Source: Sphingobacterium sp. UBA1575 (GTDB taxonomy: Bacteria > Bacteroidota > Bacteroidia > Sphingobacteriales > Sphingobacteriaceae). From it: 11,530 nt of DNA. A program made the position numbers and the translations under genes. The notes under the pieces are model-generated. The model made no database searches. It worked only from the letters and a program-made list of their open reading frames with translations, and was not told the DNA's origin. This document shows positions 1 to 7,732 of the stretch, piece by piece; the first letter of the stretch is position 1; every line of letters begins with the position of its first letter. The stretch is from the NCBI GenBank assembly GCA_002322865.1, contig DCOH01000011.1:360-11889 (forward strand). The letters are read 5' to 3'.

Positions 1-133
1 CATTTGAAACCTGCTTATCAAACCGGTAAACCATTTTATGTCTTCCGACAATAGCTCCATCTATTTTGGATCGATTATATGTCGAACATCCTGATAACAG
101 AAATAAAAAAATTAAGATTTTAATTTGATGCAT
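1..133 (-). CDS. Small lipoprotein, N-terminal part (runs off the window)
   Basis: An open frame on the minus strand starts with ATG at 133 and continues without a stop to base 1, giving 44 residues. The N-terminus is a typical lipoprotein signal: one Lys at position 5, a hydrophobic stretch (residues 6-13), then the lipobox L13-S-G-C16 followed by Ser-Thr. C16 should be lipidated and the protein anchored in a membrane. The mature part begins STYNRSKIDGAIVGRHK; I do not recognise the family and the fold cannot be judged from so short a piece. The start lies 11 nt downstream of the stop of the helix-turn-helix gene, so the two are probably co-transcribed. No Shine-Dalgarno site is visible, only an A-rich leader. 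The intact lipobox at the right distance makes chance unlikely. Confidence 0.72.
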   Translation of the reverse strand, partial: MHQIKILIFLFLLSGCSTYNRSKIDGAIVGRHKMVYRFDKQVSN

Positions 134-144
134 GTATTATTTTT

Positions 145-684
145 TTATTGGCTGTAAGCAAATTTGAAAGGTATTTTTACGTACTTTTTTTCTTTCTGTC
201 TTAATGCCATGTTGGTCATAATTTCGTGTTCCTTATCTTTTTGAATTAACCTAAACCAATCTATTGCAGAAAGAAGGCCGTTAGAATGAAGTTCTAATCG
301 TATTACAAATTCATCTTTTGGTTTTCGGTGATTGTTGATATATTGACTTAAAACCGAAGACGTAACCCCTACTTCATCTGCAAAATCTTTATCCTTTTTA
401 TTTAGCCTTTCTACATACTCCCTCAGAAAACATCCAAAATTATATTTTTCATCAAAATCTTCCTTTTTGATATAAACTTCCAAATGAAATTTTAACTGTA
501 GTAATTTGGAATATATTTTCTGTTCTGGCGACAAATTTAAAAATGCTTTACGCCTTTGCTCCAAAAAATCCCTTTCTTCATTAGTCATTTTACCTTCTAC
601 GGGAAACATGAAAGCATCCGCAAGTTCTGAAGTAAACTTTGAAAAATCTATACCTCCCATTACCTTTTTTCTCTTATTACTCAT
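145..684 (-). CDS. HigA-like XRE helix-turn-helix protein
   Basis: 179 aa, cytoplasmic, probably DNA-binding. Residues about 86-136 fit an XRE/HTH_3 domain: a first helix around FLREYVERLN, a second around DKDFADEVGV, a recognition helix around TSSVLSQYINNHRKP, and a tail with the tryptophan/glutamine pattern (DWFRLIQ, 142-148) seen in HigA-type antitoxins. The first 85 residues are charged and helical (NEERDFLEQRRKAFLNLSPEQ). The start at 684 is preferred over Met9 (660) because AAGGGA lies just upstream on the minus strand. No toxin-sized gene sits beside it: the 255 nt upstream are empty, and the downstream partner is a lipoprotein. It may therefore be a lone regulator rather than half of a toxin-antitoxin pair. 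The gene is clearly more AT-rich than its neighbours, which fits an accessory or acquired gene. The DNA-binding call is an inference from the motif; the targets are unknown. Confidence 0.72.
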   Translation of the reverse strand: MSNKRKKVMGGIDFSKFTSELADAFMFPVEGKMTNEERDFLEQRRKAFLNLSPEQKIYSKLLQLKFHLEVYIKKEDFDEKYNFGCFLREYVERLNKKDKDFADEVGVTSSVLSQYINNHRKPKDEFVIRLELHSNGLLSAIDWFRLIQKDKEHEIMTNMALRQKEKKYVKIPFKFAYSQ

Positions 685-939
685 AATATTCCCTTATTAA
701 ATTCAATGAAATACCTCTTTGGTAATCTACCGATAACTATGATTGGAAGAGATTGCAATTAAAAATACAAATTATTTACCATAAGAGTAAATTTATTAAC
801 TGTTTTAATTCAGGAAAAACTTCAACGGTATTAAATTCCCTTAATCAAAATTTATTGATAATTTAGCGGTTAAACTTAAACCCGAAAGGCATCTAAAACC
901 AAGATTCCTTCAAAACAATTTTAAATCCGAGAATACCGT

Positions 940-2337
940 ATGAAAAAGCTCTTACTATTTTTGCTATTGACCACTATTATCCAAGTCCAGGCACAACAGA
1001 AACCCAACATCGTTCTTATCCTAGCCGATGATCTTGGAATTGGGGATATCGGTCCTTACGGCCAACAAAAGATCAGCACCCCAAACCTGGATAAACTAGC
1101 CGCTGCAGGAATGAAGTTCAGTAACTTCTATGCCGGAACCTCCGTATGTGCGCCTTCAAGATCATCCCTCATGACAGGGCAGCATACCGGCCATACCTAT
1201 GTGCGTGGAAACAAAGAGATCGAGCCCGAAGGGCAAGAACCTTTGGCAGATTCCATCCGCACATTTGCCATGATCCTCCAAGAACACGGCTACAAAACCG
1301 GAGCATTCGGAAAATGGGGATTAGGCATGGTAGGCACCTCCGGAGATCCGAACAGAAAGGGTTTTGATGAATTTTACGGCTATAATTGCCAACGGCAGTC
1401 CCATCGTTATTTCCCTACGCATCTATGGCATAATGATAAGCGTGTCGAACTGGAAGGTAATGACTTGACCAAGATGGCTACCTATGCGCCTGAATTGATA
1501 CAAGAACAAACATTAGCATTCCTAGATAAAAACAAAGACCAACCTTTCTTTCTTTTCGTACCAACGGTTCTTCCTCATGCCGAGTTAACCGGTCCTGAAG
1601 ATGAATTCTTTAAGAAATATGAACATGCTTTTGCAGAAAAACCGCATAAAGGAAATGATTATGGACCAAATGCAACGGTTCCAGGATATGCATCTGTAGC
1701 AAAACCAAGAGCAACATTCGCGGCCATGGTAAGCAGAATGGATCATTATGTGGGCGAGATCAGGGACAAATTAGCCCAATTGGGATTGAGTGAAAACACC
1801 ATCATTATTTTTACCAGCGATAATGGTGCCCACCGCGAAGGGGGGGCCGATCCGGTATTTTTCAACAGTACGGCGGGATTGAAAGGGTTTAAGCGAGATC
1901 TTTACGAAGGTGGGATCCGTACGCCCATGATCGTGAAATGGCAGGGTAAAGTGGCAGCGAACAGTACCTCCGATCATGTATCCGCTTTTTGGGATATTTT
2001 ACCAACCGTTCAGGCGATCGTAGGTGATAAAAAAACAGAAAACACGGATGGAATTTCGATGTTACCGACCCTATTGGGCAAAGGTAAACAGCAACAACAT
2101 GATCAATTGTATTGGGAATTCCACGAAGATGGCGGTAGACAGGCCGTTCGGTATAAGAACTATAAACTGATCAAATTTAAGGTGAAGGATCCTAAGAACA
2201 GTTATTTTGAACTCTATGACCTGGAAAAGGACCCTCAAGAGAAAAATCCGATCAAGAATGATAAGCTAAGCAAGAAATTGCTTAAGCTCATCGAAACGGA
2301 ACATGTGGAAAGTACAATTTTCCCTCTGCTAAAATAA
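940..2337 (+). CDS. Secreted arylsulfatase (sulfatase family S1)
   Basis: 465 aa, the usual length for a family S1 sulfatase, which hydrolyses sulfate esters. A Sec signal peptide is visible (MKKLLLFLLL..., likely cut after A18 in VQA-QQ), so it acts in the periplasm or outside. The alkaline-phosphatase fold begins with metal ligands D30-D31 (ADDLG). The signature C70-A-P-S-R74 followed by SSLMTG is intact; C70 would be oxidised to formylglycine. Other expected active-site elements are K125 (FGKWGLG), H213 (LPHAE), D294-N295 (TSDNGAH) and K315 (GLKGFKR). The C-terminal part (about 390-460) has the YWEFHE and YELYDLEKDP-type motifs typical of the family's smaller domain. The natural substrate cannot be read from the sequence; no glycoside hydrolase, SusCD pair or sulfatase-maturing enzyme is in the window. 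No TAnnTTTG promoter is seen in the 255 nt upstream. It converges with the M14 genes. Confidence 0.93.
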   Translation: MKKLLLFLLLTTIIQVQAQQKPNIVLILADDLGIGDIGPYGQQKISTPNLDKLAAAGMKFSNFYAGTSVCAPSRSSLMTGQHTGHTYVRGNKEIEPEGQEPLADSIRTFAMILQEHGYKTGAFGKWGLGMVGTSGDPNRKGFDEFYGYNCQRQSHRYFPTHLWHNDKRVELEGNDLTKMATYAPELIQEQTLAFLDKNKDQPFFLFVPTVLPHAELTGPEDEFFKKYEHAFAEKPHKGNDYGPNATVPGYASVAKPRATFAAMVSRMDHYVGEIRDKLAQLGLSENTIIIFTSDNGAHREGGADPVFFNSTAGLKGFKRDLYEGGIRTPMIVKWQGKVAANSTSDHVSAFWDILPTVQAIVGDKKTENTDGISMLPTLLGKGKQQQHDQLYWEFHEDGGRQAVRYKNYKLIKFKVKDPKNSYFELYDLEKDPQEKNPIKNDKLSKKLLKLIETEHVESTIFPLLK

Positions 2338-2398
2338 GCAATACAGTATTTGTTTTAACTATTTGGTCCGATGTGAAAGCACAGGGCAAGTAGCGTAA

Positions 2399-2438
2399 AA
2401 GTGAGTTGTAAGTGCCTAAAGTCACTTACAACTCACTT
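2399..2438. terminator. Perfect 16-bp hairpin between convergent genes
   Basis: AAGTGAGTTGTAAGTG (2399-2414) and its exact reverse complement (2423-2438) flank an 8-nt loop. It lies 61 nt past the sulfatase stop and 87 nt past the stop of the M14 gene on the other strand. The position suggests a bidirectional transcription end or 3'-end stabiliser. There is no T-tract beside it on either strand, so it is not a classic intrinsic terminator. Confidence 0.5.
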
Positions 2439-2467
2439 ACATATCACTTACACCTCACTTGCAGTAA
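2424..2467. repeat. 11-bp tandem repeats (ACTTACANNTC)
   Basis: Three consecutive 11-bp units start at 2424, 2435 and 2446, each ACTTACA plus a variable NNTC; a decayed fourth starts at 2457 (ACTTGCA...). The first unit overlaps the right arm of the hairpin at 2399-2438, whose left arm carries the same word inverted. No coding frame covers them. Confidence 0.8.
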
Positions 2468-2469
2468 GA

Positions 2470-2510
2470 AGACAAAATTTGTTTATGAGCTTTTGTCTAA
2501 GTTCTTTTTT
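2470..2510 (+). terminator. Weak terminator-like hairpin after the sulfatase gene
   Basis: AGACAAAA (2470-2477) pairs with TTTTGTCT (2491-2498) around a 13-nt loop. A run of six T follows at 2505-2510, offset by six bases. The stem is AT-rich and the T-run is displaced, so this is a tentative call. It would serve the plus strand. Confidence 0.3.
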
Positions 2511-2525
2511 AAACAAAAACCTTAA

Positions 2526-4304
2526 TTAACCTTTATTTCCTTGCTGTTTTAAATCATGCTCCAGATACCCCCCTTTTGGGCTATCCACAACAATCTTTGC
2601 TGCATTCGGATTTCCTCTAACAATCCATCTTACCTTCACTGCTGAAGTCCCTTCAATGGTCGGTACCTCAATCTGTTCCGGTTTAAATTTCTGCTCGATG
2701 GTCTCATTAAAATCCGCATTCATCACACGCATTCCCGTCACCACCTTCGCTCCTTCCAATCGGATATGGTTTGGCCTTTCAATCCGATACCGCACATCAT
2801 GGTCTGAATGCGTCGGAATGATCCGGCTGTTCCAAACTGTTGCATTCACTTCATAAAGATTGCCACCCAACGGTTTCACATCGGTTTCCAAGACTTCCAA
2901 TTTTGGCATATGATAGGCATGATAGATGGTAAAAGCAGCATTCCGATGCGCATCCTCCATCAATAAAAACCCTGGATGGTTCCTGGTATAGTTCTTCTTT
3001 GCCCCACCGATCTCAATCTTTCCGTACTGCGGATGATCATATTCCTTCCAGGGCACATAGGCATCGCCAAACATCAACAGCTTATCAAACTCATAGTATT
3101 CATCACTCTGCCGCATCCCCTCCGCTTTTTCATTGAACAATTTATAATTGGTCATCAATTCATTGGAAAAGGTAAAAATTCCACGTGTCAGGGCAAGAAA
3201 ATCGATCTCGCCACCAAAAACAGTGTATAGATCCTTATGGATGACGATATAATTGTATCCAGGCAGCATCTTAGCACCCGTGGTTCCCAGGGCATCATAC
3301 ACCTGAACATCCTTTCTCGAATAGAAACGCTCGTCTTCTGCAGCACCCGGACCGCGAAGGATCATCCCGCCATAATTATGGTAAGATTGGGCGCCGGCAA
3401 TATTCGGATGGGCATAGATAAAATTCTTTACCGCTTGCGTTTCAGGCAAAGTGCCCGGATAGTACAAAGCACCTCCCTGCACATAGTTTGGTTGCCAGTT
3501 CCATCCCCAATCCCTGTTCGGGTCATAGGTGCCGGTAATATCTTCGTTCACCAATCCGTCCCCATCGTTATCTATACCCTCAAATCCCAGCAGCTCATAA
3601 TCGCCTACCTCTCCGGGCTTCACGGTGATCATCCGGTTCGGATTGTCTGGATCCACCTTATAGCGACCAGTCTTGGACTTTCGGCGCATCATCACAATGT
3701 GTCCATCGCCATCCAGATCATCATACAGATCTTCCGCCACTAAGCCATCGCCATCGTTATCAAATGGTCTCCGGCCCGTCCGGGAGGAATGCATGGTATT
3801 AGGCTCATAGATAAAATATTCTCTGGAATCTGGATTGATGGTCGGTGCTATATAAAAGACCTTATCCTTTAATAATTCTTTGATGAAAGGTACTGCATGG
3901 TAATTCTCGGCCAGATACCAGGCGGTATACATGGATATTTCGGACCCTTGCAGTTCATTGGCATGGATATTCCCATCGATCCACATGGCCGGTTTGCGCT
4001 TCGCATCGCCCTCCTTAAAATCTGTAACGGTCAACACAAAGATATCCCTGCCTTCATAGCTTTTTCCAATGGATTCGTATTTGACCAGGTTTGGGTAAGC
4101 CTTCTGAAGATCCTTATAGAACTGTTCCATCTGTTTCAGATCGTGGTATCGGTTCCAATTCATCGGAACCTTTGGGTTCGAAGGCGAGCCGACCGCACGA
4201 AGACCAGCAATTTCTTTCTGACCTTCCTCGGTTTTCTGTTGTGCCATCCCTAGGCTTAAGCTCAAAGTCATCGCCAGGGTCAGTATGTTATATCTTAATT
4301 TCAT
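2526..4304 (-). CDS. Secreted M14 zinc carboxypeptidase, catalytically complete
   Basis: 592 aa. A signal peptide (hydrophobic 6-20, likely cut after A21 in GMA-QQ) sends it to the periplasm or outside. The peptidase domain (about 50-470) has the M14 zinc motif H114-A-N-E117, the third ligand H309 (SYHNYGG), substrate-binding N263-R264 (PNRDWGW) and a probable catalytic E382 (FTFSNEL). Between the first and third ligands are three acidic DxDxDG loops (182-187, 196-201, 245-250), which resemble EF-hand or thrombospondin-type calcium sites and make the protein longer than classical carboxypeptidase A or T. Residues about 468-585 form a beta-rich C-terminal domain of the kind that follows M14 domains in Bacteroidota. 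The expected role is removal of C-terminal residues from peptides; specificity cannot be told. It lies 12 nt downstream of the related gene 4317-5936 and is surely co-transcribed with it. Confidence 0.9.
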   Translation of the reverse strand: MKLRYNILTLAMTLSLSLGMAQQKTEEGQKEIAGLRAVGSPSNPKVPMNWNRYHDLKQMEQFYKDLQKAYPNLVKYESIGKSYEGRDIFVLTVTDFKEGDAKRKPAMWIDGNIHANELQGSEISMYTAWYLAENYHAVPFIKELLKDKVFYIAPTINPDSREYFIYEPNTMHSSRTGRRPFDNDGDGLVAEDLYDDLDGDGHIVMMRRKSKTGRYKVDPDNPNRMITVKPGEVGDYELLGFEGIDNDGDGLVNEDITGTYDPNRDWGWNWQPNYVQGGALYYPGTLPETQAVKNFIYAHPNIAGAQSYHNYGGMILRGPGAAEDERFYSRKDVQVYDALGTTGAKMLPGYNYIVIHKDLYTVFGGEIDFLALTRGIFTFSNELMTNYKLFNEKAEGMRQSDEYYEFDKLLMFGDAYVPWKEYDHPQYGKIEIGGAKKNYTRNHPGFLLMEDAHRNAAFTIYHAYHMPKLEVLETDVKPLGGNLYEVNATVWNSRIIPTHSDHDVRYRIERPNHIRLEGAKVVTGMRVMNADFNETIEQKFKPEQIEVPTIEGTSAVKVRWIVRGNPNAAKIVVDSPKGGYLEHDLKQQGNKG

Positions 4305-4316
4305 GGAATTTCTAGC

Positions 4317-5936
4317 TTATAGGGTTATATCAATGGTTTTCTCTCCGGCAGATGGACAGCCAACGGTCAATTGTACCTTTCCTTTGCCCTTAACCAACCA
4401 GGAAAAATTGGTCGAACCTCCTGCAGCCAATGTAGGATACAGCAGCAAGCGTTTGCCACTTAGGAATTTCTGCGATTTCTGGATCTCCAGAATGGATTTC
4501 ATCTTGGATACATGCTTGATCCTATCCGCAATCTCCGGATAAACGGGCATGGCACCGGTATTGAATAGCCGTATTTCTATACGGTACACATCATCGCCCA
4601 GGTTGGTCACTTTTGGTGCACTGAACTCCAATTTGGCCATCGCTTTGGTCAGTTTGATGATAAAGTCAGCATGCAAGCGTCCAGACTCTTCCAAATGCTC
4701 GATCGGAGGATTCTGTCTGAATTTATCGACCACTCCCCCAACTTCTACTTCCTGTCCCGGAAAATCAGGATGATCTATTTTTGTCCAAGGAAGAATTGCC
4801 CCTTGGATCTGCTTAGCACGAACCCAATTGGCAAACCTATCCTCATCCTTTAACCCTTGGTTAGGTGGCGCTTTTTTACTGGTGTCGGCTTGACTTGGAA
4901 TCCACCAAGATGGTGTTACAAAACTGAATTTACCGGTATGGTAATATACCGTACTGGAAAAGTTGCCTCTTCCTGCTGGCATTTTAGGCGCCTCGCCCAA
5001 GCCCTTCATATCCTTATTATAGAGTTGGCTGATGATGGCCGAAATCTGAGTATCATTGCTCGTCCAGGATTTGGTGATCCTTTCGCCCGCTTTACGGGGA
5101 TCGAACTGTTCCGGAACAGAAAGGTTGTTCTGCAGCCCAAAATGTAGAACCGTTGCGATCTGCGGATGCTCAAATATCAGGTCGATGATAGCGCGGGTTT
5201 CCGGCTCTGAAGCGGCATAATCGCCGGTTTCATGCTCGAAGAAAGGGTATTCAAAGGTAAAATTACGATCGATATTGACCCCTCCAAGTCCATCTTCTCC
5301 AAATAGACCATCTTGATCCGTATCCAAGCCTTCTTTGAAAAGCTCATAAGACCCCGATTCGGATTTCGTACGGTCAGCAAGGACCATGAGGTCCGAATGT
5401 TCAGCATGTGCCCGATATGGACCAGCAGGTACTTTGATACGCATCTGCGAGATGACCCCATCCTTATTCAGGTCTACATTCGGATTTTCATCTATTCGAC
5501 CATCACGATCGTTATCGATCTGTCTGCCATTGCCGGAAGCCCAATCCAACGACTGGCTATTCCTTTTATACGCATCCACATTCAACACCGGTACAATCCA
5601 AATGGATTTCTCCGATAAAAGCGCCTGCAATTCAGCAGCAGGTTGCGCAAGAATATGCTTAGCAACCGATAAGGCATTAATAGATCCAGCCAAATGTTTA
5701 CCGTCTACCCCTGCTACGATCAGCAAAGTAGGTTTTGCCTCCTTGCTGGATTGGATCTTTAATATAGGGATCTGTTCTCCGGAAAAGGACTTTCCAATAC
5801 TGCCCTGTTCGACAAGCTTATTGGAACTGATGGATTGGATTTGTCCTTTGAGCGCATCGTAACTTGGGTAATTCCATTGTGCGCTAGCTCCCAAAGGAAT
5901 ACAGGCAAGACAAAGTCTTAGAAACCAATATTTCAT
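4317..5936 (-). CDS. Secreted M14-family paralogue, probable pseudopeptidase
   Basis: 539 aa, first gene of the M14 pair, with signal peptide (likely cut after A19 in ASA-QW). It aligns along most of its length with the 592-aa protein downstream: shared KP..I strand (68-73), PET (245-247), three acidic DxDxDG-type loops (141-146, 155-160, 205-210), and a beta-rich C-terminal domain (about 435-539). The catalytic residues are gone. The zinc motif HxxE is replaced by D78-G-K-H81, the third histidine by G267 (a His sits two residues earlier, H265), and the catalytic Glu by P342 (FSFVTPSWW). The substrate arginine is kept as R224 (IDRN). The frame is open throughout, so this is divergence and not a broken gene. 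It may bind peptides, assist the active partner, or use an altered metal site (D78, H81, H265). Loss of classical peptidase activity is inferred from my hand alignment. Confidence 0.85.
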   Translation of the reverse strand: MKYWFLRLCLACIPLGASAQWNYPSYDALKGQIQSISSNKLVEQGSIGKSFSGEQIPILKIQSSKEAKPTLLIVAGVDGKHLAGSINALSVAKHILAQPAAELQALLSEKSIWIVPVLNVDAYKRNSQSLDWASGNGRQIDNDRDGRIDENPNVDLNKDGVISQMRIKVPAGPYRAHAEHSDLMVLADRTKSESGSYELFKEGLDTDQDGLFGEDGLGGVNIDRNFTFEYPFFEHETGDYAASEPETRAIIDLIFEHPQIATVLHFGLQNNLSVPEQFDPRKAGERITKSWTSNDTQISAIISQLYNKDMKGLGEAPKMPAGRGNFSSTVYYHTGKFSFVTPSWWIPSQADTSKKAPPNQGLKDEDRFANWVRAKQIQGAILPWTKIDHPDFPGQEVEVGGVVDKFRQNPPIEHLEESGRLHADFIIKLTKAMAKLEFSAPKVTNLGDDVYRIEIRLFNTGAMPVYPEIADRIKHVSKMKSILEIQKSQKFLSGKRLLLYPTLAAGGSTNFSWLVKGKGKVQLTVGCPSAGEKTIDITL

Positions 5937-5959
5937 AATATTTAGGTGTTAGTTCTTCA

Positions 5960-5990
5960 TAAAACTAATGATTTTCCGTAATTCGACAAA
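5960..5990 (-). promoter_or_regulatory. Likely promoter of the M14 pair (Bacteroidota type)
   Basis: On the minus strand, TTTG (plus-strand 5987-5990) is followed after 19 nt by TAGTTTTA (5960-5967). This matches the Bacteroidota -33 TTTG / -7 TAnnTTTG layout except for the last base of the -7 box. Transcription would begin only about 15-20 nt before the ATG at 5936. Confidence 0.45.
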
Positions 5991-6064
5991 TTTGCCGGGG
6001 TAACTTATTTGTTATGTGATTTTTTTAATAAATGCTTGCAGTAAATCAAGAAATTAGCCTATTT

Positions 6065-6134
6065 CAAAAGGGATTTACAGGATGAAATTTAGGCTGAGAA
6101 AAAAAATAATAATTTATTATGCATATCCCTTTTG
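6065..6134. repeat. 10-bp inverted repeat overlapping the atpD -33 box
   Basis: CAAAAGGGAT (6065-6074) recurs as its exact reverse complement ATCCCTTTTG (6125-6134), 50 nt apart. The right half contains the TTTG taken here as the -33 box of the atpD promoter. It could be a pair of operator half-sites or a looping site, or chance in AT-rich DNA. Confidence 0.45.
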
Positions 6135-6160
6135 TTTTAAGGAGATAAAACTTATTTTTG
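6131..6160 (+). promoter_or_regulatory. atpD promoter (TTTG - 18 nt - TATTTTTG)
   Basis: TTTG at 6131-6134 and TATTTTTG at 6153-6160 match the Bacteroidota housekeeping consensus TTTG / TAnnTTTG, with an 18-nt spacer. Predicted transcription starts near 6166, leaving an untranslated leader of about 60 nt. That leader holds a small bulged hairpin (ACAGTGCGT / ACGCTGT, about 6172-6193). It lies in the divergent region between the M14 pair and atpD. Confidence 0.65.
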
Positions 6161-6226
6161 CATTCCAAAATACAGTGCGTAAAAACGCTGTAATTAAATT
6201 GATTAATAAATTTTAGTCCCTATAAT

Positions 6227-7729
6227 ATGCCCAATATTGGTAAAATAGCGCAGATTATCGGCCCAGTAGTTGACGTCAACTTTGCCGACAATGAAAATCT
6301 TCCTAAGATTTACGATGCATTGTACATTGAAAAAGACAATGGACAACGTATTGTATTAGAGGTTCAACAGCACTTAGGTGAGGAACGTGTTCGTACGATT
6401 GCAATGGATGCTACCGAAGGTTTAGTTCGTGGCATGAAAGTAGTTGATACTGGCGCTCCGATCAAAATGCCTGTTGGTGAAGAAATCAAAGGTCGTGTAT
6501 TTAATGTTGTTGGTGATCCAATTGATGGTATCCAAGCATTGAACAAAGAGAATGGTCGTCCTATCCACAACGTACCTCCTAAATTCGAAGATCTATCAAC
6601 AGAATCTGAAGTACTTTTCACAGGTATTAAAGTTATCGACTTGTTAGAGCCTTATGCTAAAGGTGGTAAAATCGGATTGTTCGGTGGTGCCGGTGTTGGT
6701 AAAACGGTATTGATCCAAGAATTGATCAACAACATCGCAAAAGGTCACGGTGGTCTTTCGGTATTTGCCGGAGTAGGCGAGCGTACTCGTGAGGGTAACG
6801 ACTTATTACGTGAGATGTTGGAATCAGGCATTATTAAATATGGTGACCATTTCATGGAAGGCATGGAAAAAGGCGAATGGCCTTTGGAAACTGTTGACTT
6901 GGAATTGATGAAGGATTCGAAATGTACGTTCGTATTCGGACAGATGAACGAGCCTCCAGGTGCACGTGCGCGTGTTGCTTTATCTGGACTTACTGTTGCG
7001 GAATATTTCCGTGATGGAGATGGCGAAGGTCAAGGTCGTGATATCCTTTTCTTCATCGATAACATCTTCCGTTTTACACAAGCAGGTTCTGAAGTATCGG
7101 CACTATTAGGTCGTATGCCTTCAGCAGTAGGTTACCAACCAACGCTTGCTACCGAGATGGGTTTAATGCAAGAGCGTATTACTTCCACTAAAAACGGTTC
7201 CATCACATCTGTACAAGCGGTTTACGTTCCTGCGGATGACTTGACTGACCCTGCACCGGCGACAACTTTCGCCCACTTAGATGCAACTACCGTATTATCA
7301 CGTAAGATCTCTGAGTTAGGTATCTACCCAGCGGTTGACCCATTGGATTCAACTTCTCGTATCCTTTCTCCAGCAGTATTAGGTGATGAGCACTACAATA
7401 CAGCACAACGCGTTAAGGAAATCCTTCAACGTTACAAAGAACTTCAGGATATCATCGCTATCTTAGGTATGGATGAGCTTTCTGAGGAGGATAAATTAAC
7501 GGTACACCGTGCTCGTCGTGTTCAACGTTTCTTATCTCAGCCGTTCCACGTTGCGGAGCAGTTCACCGGTTTGAAAGGTTGTTTAGTAGACATCAAAGAC
7601 ACCATCAAAGGATTCAACATGATCATGGCTGGTGAGGTTGATGAATACCCAGAAGCATCCTTCAACTTAGTAGGTACCATCGAAGATGCTATCGAAAAAG
7701 GTAAAAAACTATTAGCAGAAGCAGTTTAG
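6227..7729 (+). CDS. atpD: F-type ATP synthase subunit beta
   Basis: 500 aa, slightly longer than the E. coli protein. It is the catalytic subunit of the F1 head (three copies per complex), making ATP at the inner face of the cytoplasmic membrane. The order is an N-terminal beta-barrel (about 1-85), the nucleotide-binding domain with Walker A GGAGVGKT (153-160), the GERTREGND motif whose E185 corresponds to the catalytic glutamate, Walker B ending in D278 (LFFIDN), and the C-terminal helical domain with an intact DELSEED (416-422) that contacts gamma. Nothing essential is missing. The start at 6227 fits the family N-terminus (MPNIGKIAQIIGPVVDV). Codon choice is strongly biased (GGT, CGT), as expected for high expression. 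Only atpC accompanies it; the other subunits must be elsewhere, as in other Bacteroidota with a split ATP synthase locus. Confidence 0.98.
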   Translation: MPNIGKIAQIIGPVVDVNFADNENLPKIYDALYIEKDNGQRIVLEVQQHLGEERVRTIAMDATEGLVRGMKVVDTGAPIKMPVGEEIKGRVFNVVGDPIDGIQALNKENGRPIHNVPPKFEDLSTESEVLFTGIKVIDLLEPYAKGGKIGLFGGAGVGKTVLIQELINNIAKGHGGLSVFAGVGERTREGNDLLREMLESGIIKYGDHFMEGMEKGEWPLETVDLELMKDSKCTFVFGQMNEPPGARARVALSGLTVAEYFRDGDGEGQGRDILFFIDNIFRFTQAGSEVSALLGRMPSAVGYQPTLATEMGLMQERITSTKNGSITSVQAVYVPADDLTDPAPATTFAHLDATTVLSRKISELGIYPAVDPLDSTSRILSPAVLGDEHYNTAQRVKEILQRYKELQDIIAILGMDELSEEDKLTVHRARRVQRFLSQPFHVAEQFTGLKGCLVDIKDTIKGFNMIMAGEVDEYPEASFNLVGTIEDAIEKGKKLLAEAV

Positions 7730-7732
7730 TTC

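Noticed and set aside
145..939. A HigBA toxin-antitoxin locus.
   Set aside because: The HigA-like gene has no HigB-sized frame in the 255 nt upstream, and the downstream gene is a lipoprotein.
3237..3743. A 168-codon plus-strand frame opposite the active M14 gene.
   Set aside because: It is a shadow: no recognisable domain or start signal, while the opposite strand encodes a full enzyme with conserved motifs.
4317..5936. The divergent M14 gene as a pseudogene or sequencing error.
   Set aside because: The frame is open for 539 codons with intact signal peptide, loops and C-terminal domain; substitutions are confined to specific catalytic positions within well-aligned segments.
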